64,000 nt of DNA from Taudactylus pleione (lineage: Eukaryota; Chordata; Amphibia; Anura; Myobatrachidae). The stretch covers positions 620,001 to 684,000 of the forward strand of contig JAUIMM010001409.1 of assembly GCA_031769625.1 (NCBI GenBank). The letters are read 5' to 3'. The position numbers and the translations under genes were made by a program. Shown here piece by piece: positions 30,480-42,499 of this stretch (within the stretch, counting starts at the first letter, position 1; each line of letters begins with the position of its first letter). Under the pieces are notes generated by a model, which had not been told where the DNA came from, did no database searches, and was given only the letters and a program-made list of their open reading frames with translations.

Positions 30480-31920
30480 GTATCTATTTCCCAGCAGTAT
30501 TGCCTATGGGTATATATATACTGTACCTGTGTGTGCGCGTGTGTCTATGTGCCAGCAGTAATGCCTCTGGGTATATATACTGTACCTGCGTGTGCGCTTG
30601 TGTCTATGTGCCAGCAGTAATGCCTACCTGTGTGTGCACTTGTGTCTATGTACCAGCAGTAATGCCTATGGGTATATATACTGTACCTGTGTGTGCGCTT
30701 GTATCTATGTGCCAGCAGTAATGCCTATGGGTATATATACTGTACCTGTGTGAGTGCTTCTGTCTATGTGTCAGCAGTAATGCCTATGGGTATATATACT
30801 GTACCTGTGTGTGCGCGTGTGTCTATGTGCCAGCAGCAATGCCTATGGGTATATATACTGTACCTGTGTGTGCTCTTGTGTCTATGTGCCAGCAGTAATG
30901 CCTATGGGTATATATACTGTACCTGTGTGTGCGCTTGTGTCTATGTACCAGCAGTAATGCCTATGGGTATATATACTGTACCTGTATGTGCGCTTGTGTC
31001 TATGTGCCAGCAGTAATGCCTATGGGTATATACTCTGTACCTGTGTGTGCGCTTGTGTCTATGTGCCAGCAGTAATGCCAATGGGTATATATACTGTACC
31101 TGCGTGTGCACTTATGTCTATGTGCCAGCAGTAATGCCTATGGGTATATATACTGTACCTGCGTGTGCGCTTGTGACTATGTGCCAGCAGTAATGCCTAT
31201 GGGTATATATACTGTACCTGTGTGAGTGCTTGTGTCTATGTGCCAGCAGTAATGCCTATGGGTATATTTACTGTACCTGCATGTGCGCTTGTGTCTATTT
31301 CCCAGCAGTATTGCCTATGGGTATATATATACTGTACCTGTGTGTGCGCGTGTGTCTATGTGCCAGCAGTAATGCCTCTGGGTATATATACTGTACCTGC
31401 GTGTGCGCTTGTGTCTATGTGCCAGCAGTAATGCCTACCTGTGTGTGCACTTGTGTCTATGTACCAGCAGTAATGCCTATGGGTATATATACTGTACCTG
31501 TGTGTGCGCTTGTATCTATGTGCCAGCAGTAATGCCTATGGGTATATATACTGTACCTGTGTGAGTGCTTCTGTCTATGTGTCAGCAGTAATGCCTATGG
31601 GTATATATACTGTACATGTGTGTGCGCGTGTGTCTATGTGCCAGCAGCAATGCCTATGGGTATATATACTGTACCTGTGTGTGCGCTTGTGTCTATGTAC
31701 CAGCAGTAATGCCTATGGGTATATATACTGTACCTGCATGTGCGCTTGTGTCTATGTGCCAGCAGTAATGCCTATGGGTATATACTCTGTACCTGTGTGT
31801 GCGCTTGTGTCTATGTGCCAGCAGTAATGCCTATGGGTATATATACTGTACCTGCGTGTGCGCTTATGTCTATGTGCCAGCAGTAATGCCTATGGGTATA
31901 TATACTGTACCTGCGTGTGC
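30480..31920. repeat. Satellite block repeated at 811 then 752 bp spacing
   Basis: The TATTTCCCAGCAGTATTGCC unit, the 42-bp unit and the GTGTCAGCAG unit at 30,485-30,775 recur 811 bp downstream. After one 59-bp unit (CTCTTGTG type, 30,870) is absent from the second copy, the offset becomes 752 bp, for example ATACTCTG at 31,031 and 31,783. Confidence 0.65.
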
Positions 31921-34727
31921 GCTTGTGTCTATGTGCCAGCAGTAATGCCTATGGGTATATATACTGTACCTGTGTGTGCGCTTGTGTCTATGTGCCAGCA
32001 GTAATGCCTATGGGTATATATACTGTACCTGCGTGTGCGCTTGTGTCGATGTGCCAGCAGTAATGCCTATGGGTATATATACTGTACCTGCATGTGTCTA
32101 TGTGCCAGCAGTAATGCCTATGGGTATAAATACTGTACCTGCGTGTGTGCGCGTGTGTCTATGTGCCAGCAGTAATGCCTATGGGTATATATACTGTACC
32201 TGCGTGTGTGTGTGTGTGTCTATGTGCCAGCAGTAATGCCTATGGGTATATATACTGTACCTATGTGTGTGCTTGTGTCTATGTGCCAGCTGTAATGCCT
32301 ATGGGTATATATACATACTGTACCTGTGTGTGTGCTTGTGTCTATGTGCCAGCAGCAATGCCTATGGGTATATATACTGTACCTGTGTGTGTGCTTGTGT
32401 CTGTGTGCCAGCAGTAATGCCTACCTGTGTGTGCGCTTGTGTCTTTGTACCAGCAGTAATGCCTATGGGTATATATACTGTACCTGCGTGTGCACTTGTG
32501 TCTATGTGCCAGCAGTAATGCCTATGGGTATATATACTGTACCTATGTGTGTGCTTGTGTCTATGTGCCAGCAGTAATGCCTATGGGTATATATACTGTA
32601 CCTGCGTGTGTGCTTGTGTCTATGTGCCAGCAGTAATGCCTATGGGTATATATACTGTACCTGCGTGTGCGCTTGTGTCTATGTGCCAGCAGTAATGCCT
32701 ATGGGTATATATACTGTACCTGTGTGTGTGCTTGTGTCTATGTGCCAGCTGTAATGCCTATGGGTATATATACATACTGTACCTGTTTGTGTGCTTGTGT
32801 CTATGTGCCAGCAGTAATGCCTATGGGTATATATACTGTACCTGTGTGTGTGCTTGTGTCTGTGTGTCAGCAGTAATGCCTACCTGTGTGTGCGCTTGTG
32901 TCTATGTACCAGCAGTAATGCCTATGGGTATATATACTGTACCTGCGTGTGCGCTTGTGACTATGTGCCAGCAGTAATGCCTATGGGTATATATACTGTA
33001 CCTGTGTGAGTGCTTGTGTCTATGTGCCAGCAGTAATGCCTATGGGTATATTTACTGTACCTGCATGTGCGCTTGTGTCTATTTCCCAGCAGTATTGCCT
33101 ATGGGTATATATATACTGTACCTGTGTGTGCGCGTGTGTCTATGTGCCAGCAGTAATGCCTCTGGGTATATATACTGTACCTGCGTGTGCGCTTGTGTCT
33201 ATGTGCCAGCAGTAATGCCTACCTGTGTGTGCACTTGTGTCTATGTACCAGCAGTAATGCCTATGGGTATATATACTGTACCTGTGTGTGCGCTTGTATC
33301 TATGTGCCAGCAGTAATGCCTATGGGTATATATACTGTACCTGTGTGAGTGCTTCTGTCTATGTGTCAGCAGTAATGCCTATGGGTATATATACTGTACA
33401 TGTGTGTGCGCGTGTGTCTATGTGCCAGCAGCAATGCCTATGGGTATATATACTGTACCTGTGTGTGCGCTTGTGTCTATGTACCAGCAGTAATGCCTAT
33501 GGGTATATATACTGTACCTGCATGTGCGCTTGTGTCTATGTGCCAGCAGTAATGCCTATGGGTATATACTCTGTACCTGTGTGTGCGCTTGTGTCTATGT
33601 GCCAGCAGTAATGCCTATGGGTATATATACTGTACCTGCGAGTGCGCTTATGTCTATGTGCCAGCAGTAATGCCTATGGGTATATATACTGTACCTGCGT
33701 GTGCGCTTGTGTCTATGTGCCAGCAGTAATGCCTATGGGTATATATACTGTACCTGTGTGTGCGCTTGTGTCTATGTGCCAGCAGTAATGCCTATGGGTA
33801 TATATACTGTACCTGCGTGTGCGCTTGTGTCGATGTGCCAGCAGTAATGCCTATGGGTATATATACTGTACCTGCATGTGTCTATGTGCCAGCAGTAATG
33901 CCTATGGGTATAAATACTGTACCTGCGTGTGTGCGCGTGTGTCTATGTGCCAGCAGTAATGCCTATGGGTATATATACTGTACCTGCGTGTGTGTGTGTG
34001 TGTCTATGTGCCAGCAGTAATGCCTATGGGTATATATACTGTACCTATGTGTGTGCTTGTGTCTATGTGCCAGCTGTAATGCCTATGGGTATATATACAT
34101 ACTGTACCTGTGTGTGTGCTTGTGTCTATGTGCCAGCAGCAATGCCTATGGGTATATATACTGTACCTGTGTGTGTGCTTGTGTCTGTGTGCCAGCAGTA
34201 ATGCCTACCTGTGTGTGCGCTTGTGTCTTTGTACCAGCAGTAATGCCTATGGGTATATATACTGTACCTGCGTGTGCACTTGTGTCTATGTGCCAGCAGT
34301 AATGCCTATGGGTATATATACTGTACCTATGTGTGTGCTTGTGTCTATGTGCCAGCAGTAATGCCTATGGGTATATATACTGTACCTGCGTGTGTGCTTG
34401 TGTCTATGTGCCAGCAGTAATGCCTATGGGTATATATACTGTACCTGCGTGTGCGCTTGTGTCTATGTGCCAGCAGTAATGCCTATGGGTATATATACTG
34501 TACCTGTGTGTGTGCTTGTGTCTATGTGCCAGCTGTAATGCCTATGGGTATATATACATACTGTACCTGTTTGTGTGCTTGTGTCTATGTGCCAGCAGTA
34601 ATGCCTATGGGTATATATACTGTACCTGTGTGTGTGCTTGTGTCTGTGTGTCAGCAGTAATGCCTACCTGTGTGTGCGCTTGTGTCTATGTACCAGCAGT
34701 AATGCCTATGGGTATATATACTGTACC
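31160..34727. repeat. Near-identical 1,784-bp tandem duplication
   Basis: About 31,160-32,943 and 32,944-34,727 match at a constant 1,784-bp offset. The first landmark is the rare GCTTGTGACTATG unit (31,170/32,954). It continues through the TATTTCCCAGCAG unit, the 63-bp units and the CCTGTTTGTGTGC unit (32,781/34,565). The only differences I noticed are single bases, for example CCTGCGTGTGCGCTTATG near 31,853 against CCTGCGAGTGCGCTTATG near 33,637. After 34,727 the sequence reverts to the GTGCCCTTGTGTCGATG form of the 25-28 kb blocks. Confidence 0.88.
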
Positions 34728-36700
34728 TGCGTGTGCCCTTGTGTCGATGTGCCAGCAGTAATGCCTACCTGTGTGTGCGCTTGTGTCTATGTGCCAGCAG
34801 TAATGCCTATGGGTATATATACTGTACCTGTGTGTGTGCTTGTGTCTCTGTGCCAGCAGTAATGCCTATGGGTATATATACTGTACCTGCGTGTGTCTAT
34901 GTGCCAGCAGTAATGCCTATGGGTATATATACTGTACCTGTGTGTGTGCTTGTGTCTATGTGCCAGCAGTAATGCCTATGGGTATATATGCTGTACCTGT
35001 GTGTGCGCGTGTGTCTATGTGCCAGCAGTAATGCCTATGGGTATATATACTGTACCTGTGTCTGCGCTTGTGTCGATGTGCCAGCCGAAAAGCCTATGGG
35101 TATATATACTGTACCTGTGTGTGTGCTTGTGTCTATGTGCCAGCAGTAATGCCTATGGGTATATATACTGTACCTGTGTGTGTTCTTGTGTCTATGTGCC
35201 AGCAGTAATGCCTATGGGTATATATACTGTACCTGCATGTGCGCTTGTGTCTATGTGCCAGCAGTAGTGCCTATGTGTATATATACTGTACCTGCATGTG
35301 TGCTTGTGTCTATGTGCCAGCAGTAATGCCTATGGGTATATATATACTGTACCTGTGTGTGCGCTTGTGTCGATGTGCCAGCAGTAATGCCTATGGGTAT
35401 ATATACTGTACCTGCATGTGCGCTTGTGTCTATGTGCCAGCAGTAATGCCTATGGGTATATATACTGTACCTGCATGTGCGCTTGTGTCTATGTACCAGC
35501 AGTAATGCCTATGGGTATATATACTGTACCTGCATGTGCGCGTGTGTCTATGTACCAGCAGTAATGCCTATGGGTATATATACTGTACCTGCATGTGCGC
35601 GTGTGTCTATGTGCCAGCAGTAATGCCTATGGGTATATATACTGTACCTGTGTGTTCGCTTGTGTCTATGTGCAGCAGTAATGCCTACGGGTTTATATAC
35701 TGTACCTGTGTGTGTCCATGTGTCTATGTGCCAGCAGTAATGCCTATGGGTATATATTCTGTACCTGCATGTGCGCTTGTGTCTATGTGCCAGCAGTAAT
35801 GCCTATAGGTATATATACTGTACCTGCGTGTGTGCTTGTGTCTATGTGCCAGCAGTAATGCCTATGGGTATATATACTGTACCTGTGTGTGTGCTTGTGT
35901 CTATGTGCCAGCAGTAATGTCTATGGGTATATATACTGTACCTGTGTGTGCGCTTGTGTCTATGTGCCAGCAGTAATGCCTATGGGTATATATATACTGT
36001 ACCTGTGTGTGCGCGTGTGTCTATGTGCCAGCAGTAATGCCTCTGGGTATATATACTGTACCTGTGTGAGTGCTTGTGTCTATGTGCCAGCAGTAATGCC
36101 TATGGGTTTATTTACTGTACCTGCATGTGCGCTTGTGTCTATGTCCCAGCAGTATTGCCTATGGGTATATATATACTGTACCTGTGTGTGCGCGTGTGTC
36201 TATGTGCCAGCAGTAATGCCTCTGGGTATATATACTGTAACTGTGTGTGCGCTTGTGTCTATGTGCCAGCAGTAATGCCTACCTCTGTGTGCACTTGTGT
36301 CTATGTACCAGCAGTAATGCCTATGGGTATATATACTGTACCTGCATGTGCACTTGTGTCTATGTGCCAGCAGTAATGCCTATGGGTATATATACTGTAC
36401 CTGTGTGTGTGCTAGAGTCTATGTGCCAGCTGTAATGCCTATGGATATATATACAGTACCTGCGTTTTCGCTTCTGTCTGTGTGCCAGCTGTAATGCCTA
36501 TGTGTATATATACTGTACCTGTGTGTGTGCTTGTGCCTATGTGCCAGCAGTAATGCCTATGGGTATATTTACTGTACCTGCATGTGCGCTTGTGTCAATG
36601 TGCCAGCAGTAATGCCTATGGGTATATATACTGTACCTGCATGTGCGCTTGTGTCTATGTGCCAGCAGTAATGCCAATGGGTATATATACTGTACCTGTG
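34108..36700. repeat. Third copy of the 2.6-kb satellite block
   Basis: This block matches about 25,110-27,700 at an almost constant offset of 8,998-9,000 bp. It includes the 63-bp units (25,556/34,554), the ATGTGCAGCAG unit (26,668/35,668) and the GCGTTTTCGCTTCTGTC unit (27,461/36,460). It keeps the five-unit segment missing at 28.8 kb, so it derives from the full-length form. Confidence 0.75.
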
Positions 36701-39700
36701 TGTGTGCTTGTGTCTATGTGCCAGCAGTAATGCCTATGGGTATATATACTGTACCTGCGTGTGCACTTGTGTGTTTGTGCCAGCAGTAATGCCTATGGGT
36801 ATATATACTGTACCTGCGTGTGCACTTGTGTGTTTGTGCCAGCTGTAATGCCTATGGGTATATATACTGTACCTGCATGTGCGCTTGTGTCTATGTGCCA
36901 GCTGTAATGCCTATGGGTATATTTACTGTACATGCGTGTGCGCTTGTGTGTATGTGCCAGCAGTAATGCCTATGGGTATATATGCTGTACATGCTTGTGG
37001 GCTTGTGTCTATGTGGCAGCAGTAATGCCTATGGGTATATATAATGTACCTGTGTGTGTACTTGTGTCTGTGTGCCAGCCCAGCAGTAATGCCTATGGGT
37101 ATATATACTGTACTTGTGTGTGCGCTTGTGTCTATGTGCCAGCAGTAATGCCTATGGGTTTATATACTGTACCTGCATATGCGCTTGTGTCTGTGTGCCA
37201 GCAGTAATGCATATGGGTATATATAGTGTACCTGTGTGTGCGCTTGTGTCTATGTGCCAGCAGTAATGCCTATGGGTATATATACTGTACCTGCATGTGC
37301 GCTCGTGTCTATGTGCCAGGTGTAATGCCTATTGGTATAAACACTGTACCTGCGTGTGTCTAAGTGCCAGCAGTAATGCCTATGGGTATATATACTGTAC
37401 CTGCGGGTGCGCTTCTGTCTATGTTCCAGCAGTAACGCCTATGGCTATATATACTGTATCTGCGTGTGCGCTTGTGTCTATGTCCCAGCAGTAATGCCTA
37501 TGGGTATATATTCTGTACCTGCATGTGCACTTGTGTCTATGTGCCCGCAGTAATGCCTATAGGTAAATAAACTGTACCTGCGTGTGTGCTTGTGTCTATG
37601 TGCCACCAGTAATGCCTATGGGTATATATACTGTACCTGCATGTGTGCGTGTGTCTGTGTGCCAGCAGTAGTGCCTATTGGTATATATACTGTACCTGTG
37701 TGTGCGTTTGTGTCTAAGTGCCAGCAGTAATGCCTATGGATATATATACTGTACATGCGTGTGCGCTTCTGTCTATGTGCCAGCAGTAATGGCAATGGGT
37801 ATATATACTGTACCTGTGTGTGCGCTTGTGTCTATGTACCAGCAGTAATGCCTATTGGTATATATACTGTACTTGCATGTGCCCTTGTGTCTATGTGCCA
37901 GCAGTAATGCCTATGGGTATATATACTGTACCTGCATGTGCACTTGTGTCTATGTGCCAGCAGTAATGCCTATGGGTATATATACTGTACCTGCATGTGC
38001 GCTTCTGTCTATGTGCCAGCCGTAATGCCTATGGGTATATATACTGTACCTGTGTTTGAGCTTGTGTCTATGTGCCAGCAGTAATGCCTATGGGTATATA
38101 TACTGTACCTGTGTGAGTGCTTCTGTCTATGTGTCAGCAGTAATGCCTATGGGTATATATACTGTACCTGTGTGTGCACGTGTGTCTATGTGCCAGCAGT
38201 AATGCCTATGGGTATATATACTGTACCTGTGTGTGCTCTTGTGTCTATGTGCCAGCAGTAATGCCTATGGGTATATATACTGTACCTGTGTGTGCGCTTG
38301 TGTCTATGTACCAGCAGTAATGCCTATGGGTATATATACTGTACCTGCATGTGCGCTTGTGTCTATGTGCCAGCAGTAATGCCTATGGGTATATATTCTG
38401 TACCTGCATGTGCGATAGTGTCTATGTGCCAGCAGTAATGCCTACCTGTGTGTGCGCTTGTGTCTATGTGCCTGCAGTAATGCCTATGGGTATATATACT
38501 GTACCTGTGTGTGCGTTTGTGTCTGTGTGCCAGCAGTAATGCCTATGGGTATATATACTGTACCTTTGTGTGCACGTGTATCTATGTGCCAGCAGTAAAG
38601 CCTATGGGTATATATACTATACCTGTGTGTGCTCTTGTGTCGATGTGCCAGCAGTAATGCCTATTGGTATATATACTGTACCTGCGTGTGTCTAAGTGCC
38701 AGCAGTAATGCCTATGGGTATATATACTGTACCTGCGTGTGCACTTGTGTCTATGTGCCAGCAGTAACACCTATGGGTATATATACTGTAACTGCATGTG
38801 TGCTTGTGTCTGTGTGCCAGCCCAGCAGTAATACCTATGGGTATATATGCTGTACCTGCGTGTGTGCTTGTGTCTATGTGCCACCAGTAATGCCTATGGG
38901 TATATATACTGTACCTGCATGTGCGCTTGTGTCTATGTGCCAGCAGTAATGCCTATGGGTATATATGCTGTACCTGCATGTGTGCTTGTGTCTATGTGCC
39001 AGCAGTAATGCCTATGGGTATATATACTGTACCTGCATGTGCGCTTGTGTCTATGTATCAGCAGTAATGCCTATGGGTATATATACTGTACCTGTGTGTG
39101 CGCGTGTGTCGATGTGCCAGCAGTAATGCCTATAGGTATATATTCTGTACCTGCGTGTGCGCTTGTGTCTATGTGCCAGCAGTAATACCTATGGGTATAT
39201 ATACTGTACCTGTGTGTGTGCTTGTGTCTATGTGCCAGCAGTAATGCCTATGGGTATATATACTGTACCTGTGTGTGCGCTTGTATCTATGTACCAGCAG
39301 TAATGCCTATGGGTATATATACTGTACCTGTGTGTGCGCTTGTGTCTATGTGCCAGCAGTAATGCCTATGGGTATATATACTGTACCTGTGTGTGCGCTT
39401 GTGTCTATGTGCCAGCAGTAATGCCTATGGGTATATACTCTGTACCTGTGTGTGCACTTGTGTCTATGTGCCAGCAGTAATGCCTATGGGTATATATACT
39501 GTACCTGTGTGTGCGCTTGTGTCTATGTGCCAGCAGTAATGCCTATGGGTATATATACTGTACCTGTGTGTGCGCATGTGTCTATGTGCCAGCAGTAATG
39601 ACTATGGGTATATATTCTGTACCTGCATGTGCGCTTGTGTCTATGTGCCAGCAGTAATGCCTATGGGTATATATACTGTACCTGTGTGTGTGCTTGTGTC

Positions 39701-42499
39701 TTTGTGCCAGCAGTAATGCCTATGGGTATATATTCTGTACCTGCGTGTGTGCTTGTGTCTATGTGCCAGCAGTAATGCCTTTGGGTATATATACTGTACC
39801 TGTGTGTGTTCTTGTGTCTTTGTGCCAGCAGTAATGCCTATGGGTATATATACTGTACCTGCGTGTGCGCTTGTGTCTATGTGCCAGCAGTAATGCCTAT
39901 GGGTATATATATACTGTACCTGTGTGTGTGTGTCTATGTGCCAGCAGTAATGCCTATGGGTATATATACTGTACCTGTGTGAGTGCTTGTGTCTATGTGC
40001 CAGCTGTAATGCCTATGGGTATATATACTGTACCTGTGTGTGCGCTTGTATCTATGTACCAGCAGTAATGCCTATGAGTATATATACTGTACCTTTGTGT
40101 GCGCTTGTGTCTATGTACCAGCAGTAATGCCTATGGGTATATTTACTGCACCTGCATGTGCGCTTGTGTCTATGTGCCAGCAGTAATGCCTATGGGTATA
40201 TATACTGTACCTGTGTGTGTGCTTGTGTCTATGTGCCAGCAGTAATGCCTATGGGTATATATACTGTACCTGCGTGTGCGCTTGTGTCTATGTGCCAGCA
40301 GTAATGCCTATGGGTATATATACTGTACCTGCGTGTGTGCTTGTGTCTATGTGCCAGCAGTAATGCCTATGGGTATATATACTGTACCTGCGTGTGCGCT
40401 TGTGTCTATGTGCCAGCAGTAATGCCTATGGGTATATATACTGTACCTGTGTGTGTGCTTGTTTCTATGTACCAGCTGTAATGCCTATGGGTATATATAC
40501 ATACTGTACCTGTTTGTGTGCTTGTGTCTATGTGCCAGCAGTAATGCCTATGGGTATATATACTGTACCTGTGTGTGTGCTTGTGTCTGTGTGCCAGCAG
40601 TAATACCTACCTGTGTTTGCGCTTGTGTCTATGTACCAGCAGTAATGCCTATGGGTATATATACTGTACCTGCATGTGCTCTTGTGTCTATGTGCCAGCA
40701 GTAATGCCTATGGGTATATATACTGTACCTGTGTGTGTGCTTGTGTCTATGTGCCAGCAGTAATGCCTATGGGTATATATACTGTACCTGCGTGTGTGCT
40801 TGTGTCTATGTGCCAGCAGTAAGCCTATGTGTATATATACTGTACCTGCATGTGCACTTGTGTCGATGTGCCAGCAGTAATGCCTATGGGTATATATACT
40901 GTACCTGTGTGTGCAATTGTGTCGATGTGCCAGTAGTAATGCCTATGGGTATATATACTGTACCTGTGTGTGTGCTTGTGTCTATGTGCCAGCAGTAATG
41001 CCTATGGGTATATATACTGTACCTGCGTGTGCACTTGTGTCGATGTGCCAGCAGTAATGCCTATGGGCATATATACTGTACCTGTGTGTGCGCTTATGTC
41101 TATGTGCCAGCAGTAATGCCTATGGGTATATATACTGTACCTGCGTGTGCGCTTGTGTCTATGTGCCAGCAGTAATGCCTATGGGTATATATACTGTACC
41201 TGCGTGTGTGCGCTTTTGTCTATGTGCCAGCAGTAATGCCTATGGGTATATATACTGTACCTGTGTGTGTCTATGTGCCAGCAGTAAAGCCTATGGGTAT
41301 ATATACTATACCTGTGTGTGCTTGTGCCTGTGTGCCAGCAGTAATGCCTATGGGTATATATACTGTACCTGCGTGTGTCGATGTGCCAGCAGTAATGCCT
41401 ATTGGTATATATACTGTAGCTGCGTGTGTCGATGTGCCTGCAGTAATGCCTATTGGTATATATATACTGTACCTGTGTGTGCGCGTGTGTCTATGTGCCA
41501 GCAGTAATGCCTATGGGTATATATACTGTACCTGCGTGTGCGAGTGTGTCTATGTGCCAGCAGCAATGCCTATGGGTATATATACTGTACCTGCATGTGC
41601 GCTTGTGTCTATGTGCCAGCAGTAATGCCTATGGATATATATACTGTACCTGCATGTGCGCTTGTGTCTATGTGCCTGCAGTAATGCCTATGGGTATAAA
41701 TATACTGTACCTGTGTGTGCACGTGTGTCTATGTGCCAGCAGTAATGCCTATGGGTATATATACTGTACCTGTGTGTGCGCTCTTGTCGATGTGCCAGCA
41801 GTAATGCCTATGGGTATATATACAGTACCTGCGTGTGCGCTTGTGTCTTTGTGCCAGCAGTAATGCCTATGGGTATATATACTGTACCTGCGTGTGCGCG
41901 TGTGTCTATGTGCCAGCAGTAATGCCTATGGGTATATATACTGTACCTGCATGTGCGCTTGTGTCTATGTGCCAGCAGTAATGCCTATGGGTATATATAC
42001 TGTACCTGCGTGTGCGCGTGTGTCTATGTGCCATCAGTAATGCCTATGGGTATATATACTGTACCTGTGTGTGCATGTGTCTATGTGCCAGCAGTAATGC
42101 CTATGGGTATATATACTGTACCTGTGTGTGCTCTTGTGTCTATGTGCCAGCAGTAATGCCTATGGGTATATATACTGTACCTGTGTGTGCGCTTGTGTCT
42201 ATGTACCAGCAGTAATGCCTATGTGTATATATACTGTACCTGCATGTGCGCTTGTGTCTATGTGCCAGCAGTAATGCCTATGGGTATATATACTGTACCT
42301 GCATGTGCGCTTGTGTCTATGTGCCAGCAGTAATGCCTACCTGTGTGTGTGCTTGTGTCTATGTGCCAGCAGTAATGCCTATGGGTATATATACTGTACC
42401 TGCGTGTGCGCTTGTGTCTGTGTGCCAGCAGTAATGCCTATGGGTATATATACTGTACCTTTGTGTGCGCGTGTGTCTATGTGCCAGCAGTAATGCCTA

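Larger units (their letters stand above)
19160..37240. repeat. Diverged marker block present four times
   Basis: A distinctive run of units recurs at about 19,160-19,470, 22,840-23,150, 30,150-30,480 and 36,920-37,240. It starts with TTTACTGTACATGCG, then GCTTGTGGGCTTGTG with GTGGCAGCAG, then the CCAGCCCAGCAG 63-bp unit, then GGGTTTATATACTG, then GCATATGGG with ATATAGTGTACC. These changes are rare elsewhere, so all four copies descend from one block. The 22.8-kb and 36.9-kb copies continue into a shared run (about 23,170-23,770 and 37,250-37,850, offset 14,080). Confidence 0.8.
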
